From Paenibacillus marchantiophytorum (GTDB lineage Bacteria; Bacillota; Bacilli; Paenibacillales; NBRC-103111), in assembly GCF_014640555.1 (NCBI RefSeq), contig NZ_BMHE01000051.1, forward strand, positions 1-49,114: a DNA stretch of 49,114 bases. Reading direction: 5' to 3'. Every line of letters starts with the position of its first letter. Within the stretch, counting starts at the first letter, position 1. The notes beneath the pieces were generated by a model. That model searched no databases and was not told the origin of the DNA. It saw only the letters and a list, made by a program, of their open reading frames with translations. A program made the translations under genes and the position numbers. Below are positions 1 through 7,429 of the stretch, one piece after another.

Positions 1-1
1 T

Positions 2-175
2 ATGATAGAGCAAAAGCAGTCCTGCAATCAACTCCCCAAAGAAATTAAGCCCGCATTCGAAGAACTTCGTGTGCTAAAGCACTTAAAAGACGCGAAAATC
101 AACAAGAAATTCGGTTATACGGCTGCCTATTTGTTTCAGCTTGTATTCGTGCTTTTGTTTATAAGCCCACAGTAA
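2..175 (+). pseudogene. Transposase N-terminal fragment (IS4-like)
   Basis: The frame from the ATG at 2 gives 57 residues and then hits a stop. Its text (LPKEIKPAFEELRVLKHL, then a hydrophobic AAYLFQLVFVLLF) resembles the start of IS4-family (DDE) transposases found in Bacillus and Paenibacillus, where an N-terminal helical region precedes the catalytic core. Nothing of the DDE core follows, so this is a decayed insertion-sequence end rather than an active element. The frame touches the window edge, so more may lie to the left. Family assignment is from memory of the motif and is moderately sure. Confidence 0.55.
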
Positions 176-223
176 TTCTCCACAACAATTCGTCCGTAAC
201 CAAAGATTCAAACCCATAAAAGT

Positions 224-421
224 TCAGTTCCCCCATGTCCCAACTATTGGATCAGTCAAAACTCCACAACGTTTACATTGCATAATATAACCGAATTTCC
301 CATCCACTCTTTTTAATCCTTTGGCACATTTCATACAATGAGGACACTCTATGAGAATGTCGTATTTGAATAGAAAGTCATATATTCTTTCACCTGTATC
401 TCTAAATCTTGAAATAGTCAT
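224..421 (-). CDS. Small zinc-ribbon-like hypothetical protein
   Basis: A 65-residue protein with two cysteine pairs, CPHC near residue 26 (followed by KC at 31-32) and CKRC near residue 49, spaced as in a zinc ribbon. A GAAGGA sequence lies 8 bases before the ATG at 421, so translation is likely. I do not recognise the family. Neighbours are a transposase fragment and gene remnants, so it may itself be part of an old accessory insertion. Possible roles (nucleic-acid binding, metal-site scaffold) are guesses from the cysteine pattern only. Confidence 0.6.
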   Translation of the reverse strand: MTISRFRDTGERIYDFLFKYDILIECPHCMKCAKGLKRVDGKFGYIMQCKRCGVLTDPIVGTWGN

Positions 422-508
422 ATTTTAAATTCCTTCATAATTCTTGATAAAATCATTCTTTCAAAGCCAATAATCACTACCGCCCTCATCTTAGTATATC
501 AGAGCTAA

Positions 509-670
509 CAAACACACTCTCGAACAACAGGAACATATTGCCCCATTAATCCAGAAATCATCGAAATTGCTGAAGGATTTGAAAATCAAGTGGATGATAC
601 TGCTCAAGGTATTCTGTTGGAGTGGGAAGATGCCGTTCAGTATCTGCATTCGCCTGAAAAGGAAACGTAA
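509..670 (+). pseudogene. Orphan C-terminal reading-frame remnant
   Basis: An open frame with no start codon or ribosome site runs to the TAA at 668. The text reads like real protein (PEIIEIAEGFENQVDD, then ILLEWEDAVQYLHSPEKET) with normal amphipathic composition, but upstream of about 542 it degrades into non-protein-like sequence and a stop. I read it as the tail of a lost gene; the family is not recognised. It lies within the debris field between the zinc-ribbon gene and the truncated HTH. Confidence 0.35.
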
Positions 671-728
671 AGTTGAGTTGGATTCCTAAGGTAATTTATA
701 AGATAGAAGTCCATCAAGATGGGCTCTA

Positions 729-830
729 TCACATATGTGGAGTCGGTGACCCAATTAACTTAGCAAATTCAATTTGATTTAGATTATGTGTTTTCCTCAG
801 TCTTTTTACATTTCCCCCTATGAATTTCAA
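729..830 (-). pseudogene. Truncated XRE/Cro-type helix-turn-helix protein
   Basis: From a TTG at 830, preceded 6 bases upstream by GAGGG, the frame reads NVKRLRKTHNLNQIEFAKLIG, the first two helices of an XRE (Cro/CI) DNA-binding domain. It then breaks after about 27 residues into SPTPHM and a TGA at 729. A normal XRE domain needs about 55 residues, so the recognition helix is incomplete and the protein cannot fold as a repressor. This looks like a deletion junction. Confidence 0.5.
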
Positions 831-876
831 AGAAATCCCTCGAAAATGATTATTTAAAAATTCAACTTCTAAAATA

Positions 877-916
877 TAAAAATCCCGATGTCTCATGGCT
901 TTGAGCCACATCGGGA
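877..916 (-). terminator. Intrinsic terminator of the RNA methyltransferase gene
   Basis: On the minus strand, 9-bp arms TCCCGATGT and ACATCGGGA enclose a loop and are followed by a run of T. It lies 20 bases past the methyltransferase stop codon. Confidence 0.8.
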
Positions 917-936
917 CTGTCTTAGTTATAAAATAT

Positions 937-1749
937 CTACATTCCACCCAACCGCTGCCGCGAAGCCTCAAACAGCAGCACCGTCGCAGCCATCGCAACG
1001 TTCAGCGACTCCGCCTTGCCCTGCATCGGGATGATCACCTGCACATCCGACTGCGCGGCAACCTCCGGCGACACGCCCTTGCCTTCGTTGCCGAGGATCA
1101 GCCACGTCGGCTGCCGCAGGTCCGTGTCGTAACACGAGCGCTCCGCTTGCAGGCTCGTGGTCACAAGCCGCACGCCGCGCTCATGCGCGAGCGGCAGCAG
1201 CACCCCCAGATCTGCCTCGACAATCGGCAGATGATACATCGATCCCATCGTCGAGCGGATTGTCTTGGGGTTGTACAGATCGACCGTGCCGCGGCCGAGC
1301 ACAACAGCATTAGCCCCGACGGCATCCGCGCTGCGGATAATCGTGCCGAGGTTGCCTGGGTCCTGAACGCCGTCCAGGACCACAACCAGATCATGCTCGC
1401 CAGCGAGCAGCTCATCAATGCCGAGCTGCGGCCGAGCGACGATGGCCAGCACGCCTTGCGGGGTCTGCGTGTCCGAACATTTCTCCAGCACGGCTGGGCT
1501 GACGCCAACCCATTCCACTGAAGAAGCCTGGTCAAGGTCATCCCACCCAGCTGGCGCGCCCTTTTCCAAACTATACACGATCGTTTCCACCATAGCCCCA
1601 GCACGAAGTGCCTCTTCCACCAGATGATAGCCTTCAATCAGATATTTTCCTTGCTTGTCCCGGCCGCGACGCTCCAGAAGCTGCGCCCACTCTTTGACTC
1701 TGGCATTTTGGACAGACATGATTTGGATATGTATATTTTTCATTTTCAT
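937..1749 (-). CDS. SPOUT/TrmH-family RNA 2'-O-methyltransferase (YsgA-like)
   Basis: Predicted S-adenosylmethionine-dependent methyltransferase acting on the ribose of an rRNA or tRNA nucleotide. The three SpoU motifs are visible: GVQDPGNLGTIIRSADA (motif 1, with the N and R), LGNEGKGVS (motif 2) and IPMQGKAESLNVAMAAT (motif 3), in a C-terminal domain of about 150 residues. The first ~100 residues (NARVKEWAQLLERRGRDKQG) form the substrate-binding domain common to the RlmB/TsnR group. Start at ATG 1749, with GGAG 10 bases upstream inside the 3' end of the potassium-regulator gene; M11 is an alternative. Only 5 bases separate it from that gene, so the two are co-transcribed. In Bacillus the homologue ysgA sits beside sspI, matching the context here. 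Confidence 0.88.
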   Translation of the reverse strand: MKMKNIHIQIMSVQNARVKEWAQLLERRGRDKQGKYLIEGYHLVEEALRAGAMVETIVYSLEKGAPAGWDDLDQASSVEWVGVSPAVLEKCSDTQTPQGVLAIVARPQLGIDELLAGEHDLVVVLDGVQDPGNLGTIIRSADAVGANAVVLGRGTVDLYNPKTIRSTMGSMYHLPIVEADLGVLLPLAHERGVRLVTTSLQAERSCYDTDLRQPTWLILGNEGKGVSPEVAAQSDVQVIIPMQGKAESLNVAMAATVLLFEASRQRLGGM

Positions 1750-1754
1750 TCAAC

Positions 1755-2414
1755 CTACTCCGCGAAAGTCACTTCAAAAGCTTGAAGATTCGAATTTTTA
1801 CCAACTAATACGAGGATATCTTCTGATCGCAGGATTTCTTCCGCACTCGGTGGAATGATCAGTTTATCATTTTGTTTGATCGCGATGACATTGCAGCCAT
1901 ATTTGGCCCGAATATCAAGCTGTATAAGGCTTTTGCCAACCAATTGTTTCGAAACTTTAATTTCCACAATGCTGTAATCAGCAGATAATTCGATGTAATC
2001 AACAATATTAGATGAAATTAAATGATGGGCTACGCGCTGTCCCATATCTCTTTCGGGATATACGACTTTATCTGCGCCAATTTTCTTCAAAACTTTGCCA
2101 TGCAGATCATTAACGGCTTTCACGACAACCGTAGGTATGCCCATTTCTTTAAGGATTAATGTAGTCAGAATACTCGCCTGAATATCTTCGCCAATCGCCA
2201 CTACAACAACGTCAAAATTGCGAATACCCAGTGCTCTCAATGCTTCCTCATCGGTCGAATCGGCTTGTACGGCATGTGTGACAATCGAGGAAATTTCCTG
2301 TACAGTGTCTTCCCGAGAATCAATCGCCATCACTTCGAAACCTAGCTGTGACAACGTTCTTGCGACACTGGAGCCGAATCTTCCCATGCCAATAATGGCA
2401 AATTGCTTTCTCAT
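1755..2414 (-). CDS. KtrA/KtrC-type potassium uptake regulatory protein (TrkA family)
   Basis: Cytoplasmic RCK protein that forms an octameric ring gating the KtrB/KtrD membrane potassium channel. The N-terminal Rossmann fold starts with the nucleotide-binding IIGMGRFGSSVA (residues 7-18) and holds ADSTDEEALRALGIRNFD and the acidic ligand at the end of strand 2. Residues ~135-219 form the TrkA-C domain (LDIRAKYGCNVIAI), which in characterised KtrA/KtrC binds c-di-AMP. The length of 219 residues is normal. No channel subunit gene is in the window, as with the stand-alone ktrC of Bacillus. ATG at 2414 with GGGGG about 13 bases upstream. It is transcribed with the methyltransferase and divergent from sspI. 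Confidence 0.9.
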   Translation of the reverse strand: MRKQFAIIGMGRFGSSVARTLSQLGFEVMAIDSREDTVQEISSIVTHAVQADSTDEEALRALGIRNFDVVVVAIGEDIQASILTTLILKEMGIPTVVVKAVNDLHGKVLKKIGADKVVYPERDMGQRVAHHLISSNIVDYIELSADYSIVEIKVSKQLVGKSLIQLDIRAKYGCNVIAIKQNDKLIIPPSAEEILRSEDILVLVGKNSNLQAFEVTFAE

Positions 2415-2510
2415 CAGCTTATGTTTCCCCCAAATTCCAAGTTAATGTTCAAAGTATAACATAGAACTGTCCCCCATCTCACTCTCAGCCAAAGGTGGTG
2501 AAGTGTGGGA

Positions 2511-2540
2511 GGATGAACGGGCGGCATCTTGCACATATTA
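2511..2540 (+). promoter_or_regulatory. Candidate sigma-G promoter of sspI
   Basis: GGATG (2511-2515), an 18-base spacer and CATATTA (2534-2540) fit the forespore sigma-G pattern (roughly gHATR, N18, CATNHTA) with one mismatch. It lies 33 bases before the sspI start, as expected for a late-forespore spore-protein gene. Confidence 0.5.
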
Positions 2541-2573
2541 ATAGCGATAACGACATGGAAGCGAGGTCCACAT

Positions 2574-2777
2574 ATGAATATTACTTTAAGACAGGCCATC
2601 GTCCAGCGAGTCCAGAATAAATCGAATGATGAACTTCAAGAAGTTATTGAAGATTCCATCGGCGGAGAGGAACGGGTATTGCCGGGGCTTGGTGTGCTTT
2701 TCGAAATCATATGGCAGCATAGTGAATCTAATATTCAAAACCAACTGGTCGAAACGCTTAAAGATCATCTCGAATGA
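2574..2777 (+). CDS. sspI: Small acid-soluble spore protein I
   Basis: A 67-residue minor SASP made in the forespore. The sequence starts MNITLRQAIVQRV and contains the family hallmark EERVLPGLGVLFEIIWQ in its centre, ending in a helical ETLKDHLE tail. Length matches known SspI proteins (about 70 residues). The start at 2574 is fixed by GAGGT 7 bases upstream; a longer in-frame ATG at 2529 lacks a ribosome site and the family never carries that extension. The gene is monocistronic and divergent from the potassium regulator. Its presence shows that the host makes endospores. Confidence 0.95.
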   Translation: MNITLRQAIVQRVQNKSNDELQEVIEDSIGGEERVLPGLGVLFEIIWQHSESNIQNQLVETLKDHLE

Positions 2778-2828
2778 AACGATGTCATTGGTTAGCCAGG
2801 GGACTGCTTAGGCAATCCCTTGGCTGCT

Positions 2829-2987
2829 TTATCCCAACACATCTGGGAATTGGCAAGCAGCCGGATATCTTCCACTCCATCTTCCCGCCGCAGTGCCATC
2901 TAGATAAGAAGGCCAGTTTGATTGAATTTGCTCCAGAATATCATGAAAAGTCTCAAACGGATAATAGGCCGTACCTTCCTCCTTCAA
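2829..2987 (-). pseudogene. Possible gene remnant in the sspI downstream gap
   Basis: Between sspI and the dehydrogenase operon (2778-3132) no intact gene is evident. On the minus strand a short frame from TTG 2987 reads AYYPFETFHDILEQIQSNW then PSYLDGTAAG, which looks like real protein before turning to apparent noise (GRWSGRYPAACQFPDVLG). No family is recognised. It may be a decayed gene fragment or chance; the neighbouring plus-strand frames lack ribosome sites and look like noise. Confidence 0.22.
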
Positions 2988-3071
2988 TTACTTCGCCAAA
3001 CTCGCTCAATGTTCCATCTTGAATCCAAGAAGCCCAAACTCATGTTAACCCTAGCCTTGCCAGATAGCAAC

Positions 3072-3116
3072 AAAAAAGAGGTTATCCCCAGGTAGTGAAC
3101 CTAAGTGGACAGCCTC
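3072..3116 (-). terminator. Terminator of the dehydrogenase/ThuA operon
   Basis: On the minus strand GAGGCTGTCC pairs, with G-U pairs and a bulge, to GGGGATAACCTC and is followed by six T. It lies about 17 bases past the last gene of the operon. Confidence 0.6.
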
Positions 3117-3132
3117 GTCTTTGTACGACAAC

Positions 3133-4227
3133 TTATAGAATAGCATCTATTTTCAGCGGAGATGGCCTCTCGCAGCTGCTTTGCATCACATAGTGCTTGC
3201 CTGAATCTGACGCATCATGGAAGCCATGCATCGCTTCCAGTACATGGTAAGCCAATTCGCCGTTGGCACGATGAGCCTCTTTCTCACCGGTAATCAAGGC
3301 TTCAGCCATAGCGGCAACGCCAAGGCCGCGACTATTCTCCGTGTAACCATGTGACAGCGGAATAGGTTCCCAATCAGAGCCATGCTTGCGAATCATGACT
3401 TGACCGCCGAACGTGTTCGGGTCCGGGATGCGCAGAGAGCCTTGACTGCCATACACTTCAAGGTTTGGCAGCTGAGTGCCTCCCATAATATCGAAACTTG
3501 TCACGAGTGTGGCAATCGCTCCGTTATGGAAATCGAGCACGCCAGCAATATGAGTAGGTGTTTCTACTACGATTTTTTGCCCACGCTTCTTCTCGCTCAT
3601 GATCGTTCGCTCCGCGAAGCTAATATTCGTGGAGCCCGTCACTCGGCGAATCGGGCCCAGCAAAGCCACGAGGGCTGTCAGGTAGTAAGGACCCATGTCG
3701 AACATCGGGCCGCCGCCCTTGGCATAGTAGAATTCAGGATCCGGATGCCAATGCTCGTGCCCTTTTCCCATCATGAAGGCCGTTGCGGCGATTGGCGTAC
3801 CGATCCAGCCGTCATTGATAAGCTTCACGCATGTTTGAATGCCACCGCCAAGGAACGTGTCCGGCGCACTGCCCACTAGCAATCCTCGAAGGCGGGCAAC
3901 CTCCAGAATCTGTTGTCCTTCTTCACGCGTGACCGCTAACGGCTTCTCCACATAGACATGCTTGCCAGCTTCAAGCACTTGCAAACAGACTTCTGCATGC
4001 ACAGCTGGGATCGTCAGGTTGATCACAATATCAATATTGGCATCCTGCAGAAGCTCTTGAACAGAGTAGGCATGCGGAATGTTGAATTCCTCAGCTCTGG
4101 CTCTGGCGCGGTCTACATCAATATCTGCACAGGCCAGCAGTTCCAAATGCGCAAAGTTAGGGATATTTTTCATATACGCTGCACTAATATTCCCACAACC
4201 GATAATACCGACTTTCTTCTTGCTCAT
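3133..4227 (-). CDS. Gfo/Idh/MocA-family NAD(P)-dependent oxidoreductase
   Basis: Predicted cytoplasmic sugar or inositol-type dehydrogenase of 364 residues. The N-terminal Rossmann fold opens with KKVGIIGCGNISAAY; the family EKPLA motif (YVEKPLAVTREEGQQ) carries the conserved Lys near residue 95. The C-terminal alpha/beta domain contains FYYAKGGGPMFDMGPYYLTAL, where D and the aligned downstream H/Y usually help catalysis. The substrate cannot be read from sequence. Start at ATG 4227, with AGGGGG 11 bases upstream; a 27-residue longer frame would run into the preceding ThuA gene and has no ribosome site. It is last in a four-gene LacI-controlled operon, 19 bases after the ThuA stop. Confidence 0.88.
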   Translation of the reverse strand: MSKKKVGIIGCGNISAAYMKNIPNFAHLELLACADIDVDRARARAEEFNIPHAYSVQELLQDANIDIVINLTIPAVHAEVCLQVLEAGKHVYVEKPLAVTREEGQQILEVARLRGLLVGSAPDTFLGGGIQTCVKLINDGWIGTPIAATAFMMGKGHEHWHPDPEFYYAKGGGPMFDMGPYYLTALVALLGPIRRVTGSTNISFAERTIMSEKKRGQKIVVETPTHIAGVLDFHNGAIATLVTSFDIMGGTQLPNLEVYGSQGSLRIPDPNTFGGQVMIRKHGSDWEPIPLSHGYTENSRGLGVAAMAEALITGEKEAHRANGELAYHVLEAMHGFHDASDSGKHYVMQSSCERPSPLKIDAIL

Positions 4228-4246
4228 TCCTTTGTTCCCCCTAATG

Positions 4247-4876
4247 TTATCTAGTCGCCCACAATAAACCGCGACGCATGAGTTCAAGTGTTTCCGGCAT
4301 GCGGACAATATTGGCCTGATGCCCTAATGAATTATAATAAACTTTGCCCGCTCCATAGGTTTTGGTCCACACAACAGGCATCTCCACATCGCCGAAATCC
4401 GTTACCGCATGAACCTGAATGGCGGGGTCCACATGCATATAATACTTCTCAGACACGACCACGAAATCTGCCATTCCCGCTGTAAGAATATGTCCTGTAT
4501 CCTTCATCCGAACCGTATAAGTCACACCGTCATTGCCAGGATGCGCTACCCACTGCCCACCTACCATGTATTGATACTCCACTTCATTACGGAAAGAATC
4601 GCCCATACCGCCGTGGCAGCCTGCGATGCCTGTTCCGCCTTCCTTGACCGCAGCGATCAAGGGTTTCAGTTGTTCGCTTTCAATTGTTCCCATCGTCCAC
4701 ACAGGCACAATGAGATCAACACCTGCAAGGCGTTCCGCATCTCTGAAGCTGTCCAGGGTATCGGAGACCTCGACCCCATACCCTTCGTTGCGCAGCACAT
4801 CCGCCAATATCCCTGCTACCTCTTCCGGCTGATGGCCATCCCAGCCTCCCCAGACGATTAATGCCTGTTTACCCAT
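4247..4876 (-). CDS. ThuA-like domain protein
   Basis: A 209-residue single-domain ThuA-like protein (trehalose-utilisation/DUF1037 family, flavodoxin-like or glutamine-amidotransferase-like fold). Visible features are the opening strand ALIVWGGWDGHQPEE, a central GIAGCHGGMGDSF loop and a closing KVYYNSLGHQANI. ThuA homologues usually sit with Gfo/Idh dehydrogenases in sugar-catabolic operons, exactly as here, and may act on keto-sugar intermediates; the biochemical reaction is poorly defined. Start ATG 4876 with AGGAG 12 bases upstream. It is flanked in the operon by two dehydrogenases, with gaps of 19 and 33 bases. Confidence 0.85.
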   Translation of the reverse strand: MGKQALIVWGGWDGHQPEEVAGILADVLRNEGYGVEVSDTLDSFRDAERLAGVDLIVPVWTMGTIESEQLKPLIAAVKEGGTGIAGCHGGMGDSFRNEVEYQYMVGGQWVAHPGNDGVTYTVRMKDTGHILTAGMADFVVVSEKYYMHVDPAIQVHAVTDFGDVEMPVVWTKTYGAGKVYYNSLGHQANIVRMPETLELMRRGLLWATR

Positions 4877-4909
4877 ACACAGCTTGCTCCTCTCATTTGC
4901 CTATCTCTC

Positions 4910-6076
4910 TTACACTTCACTTATGCTCACCCAACGACGTTCTGCAATCGATTGATCCACGGCTTCCAGCACTTCCTGGCATTTCACGCCATCATGGAAA
5001 TTGGGAACCGGCTGGCGGTCCTCTGATATCGCAGTCATTAACTCCACAACCTCATGAACAAAGGTATGCTCATAGCCAATTGTATGTCCCGCAGGCCACC
5101 AAGCATCCATATAAGCATGAGGGGCATCTGTCGCCAGCACACGTCTGAAGCCCTGAACATCCTCGTCATCACTTGTAAAATACACCTGCAGTTCATTCAA
5201 ACGCTCAAAATCAAACTTCACACTACCCTTACTGCCATTAATTTCAAAAGAATTCGTGCACCTGTGCCCTGGCGCAAACCGAGAAGCCTCGAAGCTGCCG
5301 AGCGCGCCATTCGCAAAACGCGCCATAAACAGCGTCGCATCATCCACCGTAACAGGACCGGTTGGAGCATCCTTGCTTCCCTTGGCGCTGAGACCGGTCA
5401 TCTCGGTAGGCAGCGGGCGCTCTTTGACGAACGTTTCACTCATTCCGATCACTTCCTTCATGTCGCCAATCAAGAAATGAGCCAAATCGATCAGATGCGC
5501 ACCCAAATCTCCATGCGCCCCGGAACCGGCGATTTCCTTCTGAAGGCGCCAAACCAAGGGGAATGTTGGATCTACGATCCAATCCTGCAAGAACCAGGCG
5601 CGGAAATGGTAGATATCGCCGAGGCGGCCGCTCTCGACCAACTTCTTCGCGAGCTGCACCGCTGGAGCGAACCGATAGTTGAAGCCCACCATGTGCTTCA
5701 CCCCGGCTGCTTCCGCCGCCTCCAGCATTTCCCTCGCATCCGCAAGGGTCAACGCCAGCGGCTTCTCACAGAACAGATGCTTGCCGGCCTTGGCGGCGGC
5801 CAGCGCAATTTCCTTGTGCGCATCACTGGGCGCATTGATATCGACAATGTCGATCTCGGGATGCGAGACCAGATCGCGCCAATCGGTGACATACCCGTCC
5901 CAGCCGAATTTCTCGGCCGCTTCATTAACACCGTTAACATCTCTGCCGCAGATGAGCTTCATCTTCGGCACCGCTGTTTGTGGGAAGAACATAGGCGTAT
6001 CTTTGTAGGCATGGCTATGCGCCTTCCCCATAAATTTATAGCCGACCATGCCAATATTGAATGATTTCGTAATCAT
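4910..6076 (-). CDS. Gfo/Idh/MocA-family oxidoreductase
   Basis: A second dehydrogenase of the family, 388 residues. The N-terminus reads FNIGMVGYKFMGKAHSHAY, an unusual GxxxxGxxH dinucleotide loop typical of the subgroup with an FMGKAHSHAY signature (often annotated as inositol or myo-inositol-type dehydrogenases). The catalytic lysine motif is HLFCEKPLALT near residue 100, and GAHGDLGAHLIDLAHFLIGD holds the conserved D and H of the second half. ATG 6076, preceded by a strong AAGGAGG. It is the first enzyme gene after lacI (53 bases). Together with the ThuA protein and the other dehydrogenase it suggests stepwise oxidation of a sugar or polyol; no transporter is adjacent, so the substrate remains open. 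Confidence 0.88.
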   Translation of the reverse strand: MITKSFNIGMVGYKFMGKAHSHAYKDTPMFFPQTAVPKMKLICGRDVNGVNEAAEKFGWDGYVTDWRDLVSHPEIDIVDINAPSDAHKEIALAAAKAGKHLFCEKPLALTLADAREMLEAAEAAGVKHMVGFNYRFAPAVQLAKKLVESGRLGDIYHFRAWFLQDWIVDPTFPLVWRLQKEIAGSGAHGDLGAHLIDLAHFLIGDMKEVIGMSETFVKERPLPTEMTGLSAKGSKDAPTGPVTVDDATLFMARFANGALGSFEASRFAPGHRCTNSFEINGSKGSVKFDFERLNELQVYFTSDDEDVQGFRRVLATDAPHAYMDAWWPAGHTIGYEHTFVHEVVELMTAISEDRQPVPNFHDGVKCQEVLEAVDQSIAERRWVSISEV

Positions 6077-6129
6077 GATTAAATGCCTCCTTATAATCGT
6101 GTTATTCCTTCACTCGCTATTACCCAATT

Positions 6130-7176
6130 TCAAGACTTTTGACTTCGATTGGCCTGATTTCCTTTGGATGATTGTCTGACAACCACTTGGGTCGGCAGCT
6201 TAATGCGCGCTGGATGAACCGCTTCTCCATGAAGAACGCCCGCCAATACGCCACGGGCGGCTTCCTTGCCCATTTCGAAGAAAGGAACGCTTATGCTGCT
6301 TAGCGGAGGATCACTAAGTTTGGCCGCATCGGAGTCATCGCAGCCAATCACGGCGAAGTCCCGTCCGCCTACCCAGCCTCGCTCTCGAAGCGCTTGCATC
6401 AAGCCGATAGCCATGCGATCATTGGCAGCGAATACCGCTTCAACTTGATCTCGCAGCTCCCATAAGCGCGAGGCTGCTTCATAGCCGCTTTTGCGGCTGT
6501 AATTACCTTCGAGCAGCAGTTCTGGAGCGACTTCCAGCTTCGCATCCTGCATGGCCTTCCTATATCCCTCAAGTCGATCGACGGAATTCGAGTATCCCAG
6601 CGAGCCGTTCAAGAAGGCAATCTTTCGGAAGCCCTCATCCTGCAAGTGCCGAACGGCTTGATAACTGCCTTCCACATGATCAGCATCTACCTCATGGAAA
6701 GACAACCCTTCGAATCGCTGATTAACCAAACAGAAGGGATATCCTTGTTCTTGCAAGTGCATAAGCGATTCCCGCTGACCTGGCGTGTCTCTGGCGCCCA
6801 GAATCACACAAGCGTCTACTTTCTGAGAACGATAAAGCGAGGCGTAGTCCAAGCTCTCATCCGGTTTCATTAGCGACAACAGCAGGTCATAGCCCAGTTC
6901 CCGCACTTGTTCGGCGATGCCGCTTAATATTTCGGAGAAATAATAAGCAGAGAACAGATGCACTTTAGGCATATACGGCAGCACTACGCCAAGATTCCCG
7001 CTGCGTCTTCTCGCGAAACTTTGGGCAATCGCGTTCGGATGATATTTCAACTGCTCGGCGGCTTCCAGAACTCGCGCCTTGGTAGTAGGCTTCATCGGTC
7101 CGATGCCATTAAATACACGAGAAACGGTCGCTTCAGATACCTTAGCCAGCTCTGCTACCTCTTTTCTTGTTACCAT
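6130..7176 (-). CDS. LacI-family transcriptional regulator
   Basis: Sugar-responsive repressor of 348 residues. The N-terminal headpiece MVTRKEVAELAKVSEATVSR is the LacI HTH, followed by the hinge helix (HPNAIAQSFARRRSG) and a periplasmic-binding-protein-like effector domain (NLGVVLPYMPK, AFLNGSLGYSNSVDRLEGY, FAVIGCDDSDAA). The start at 7176 is fixed by AAGGAGGG 6 bases upstream and the family N-terminus; an in-frame ATG at 7194 lies upstream of that ribosome site. It heads the operon with the two dehydrogenases and the ThuA gene, so it very likely controls itself and them through the operator at 7213-7226. Confidence 0.92.
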   Translation of the reverse strand: MVTRKEVAELAKVSEATVSRVFNGIGPMKPTTKARVLEAAEQLKYHPNAIAQSFARRRSGNLGVVLPYMPKVHLFSAYYFSEILSGIAEQVRELGYDLLLSLMKPDESLDYASLYRSQKVDACVILGARDTPGQRESLMHLQEQGYPFCLVNQRFEGLSFHEVDADHVEGSYQAVRHLQDEGFRKIAFLNGSLGYSNSVDRLEGYRKAMQDAKLEVAPELLLEGNYSRKSGYEAASRLWELRDQVEAVFAANDRMAIGLMQALRERGWVGGRDFAVIGCDDSDAAKLSDPPLSSISVPFFEMGKEAARGVLAGVLHGEAVHPARIKLPTQVVVRQSSKGNQANRSQKS

Positions 7177-7212
7177 GAATAACCCTCCTTTCATTGCTAT
7201 GTTCGTCCGTTA

Positions 7213-7255
7213 TGTACACGCGTACATTTTCTCATTTTCCAGGCTTCATTGTCAA
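7213..7255 (-). promoter_or_regulatory. Promoter with overlapping LacI-type operator
   Basis: On the minus strand TTGACA (7250-7255), 18 bases, then GAAAAT (7226-7231) form a sigma-A-like promoter. The near-palindrome TGTACACGCGTACA (7213-7226, plus-strand reading) with a central CG, the hallmark of LacI-family operators, begins right at the -10 element. Binding there would block initiation, so this is probably the autoregulatory site of the operon. Confidence 0.6.
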
Positions 7256-7429
7256 CAACTAATGTTCGTCGATCTTTTTCGTCATAATTCGACATTTTCA
7301 TTAAAGTTTCACAAAGGCATCTTGCGAATTATGCTATTTTTTGGAAAATAAACTAATTTATAATATTGTCTACAGCTTGCCTTTCGTTTTATGATAAAAG
7401 ATAAATGAACAACTATGATGTGGGAATGA

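Noticed and set aside
895..1521. A 208-codon plus-strand frame opposite the RNA methyltransferase
   Set aside because: Rich in Arg and His, no ribosome site and no motif; it is the antisense shadow of a GC-rich gene.
2774..3022. An 82-codon plus-strand frame overlapping the sspI stop
   Set aside because: No ribosome site of its own spacing, composition like noise, no known motif.
5054..6064. A 336-codon plus-strand frame opposite the second dehydrogenase
   Set aside because: Exactly antisense to a clear dehydrogenase and without recognisable domains.
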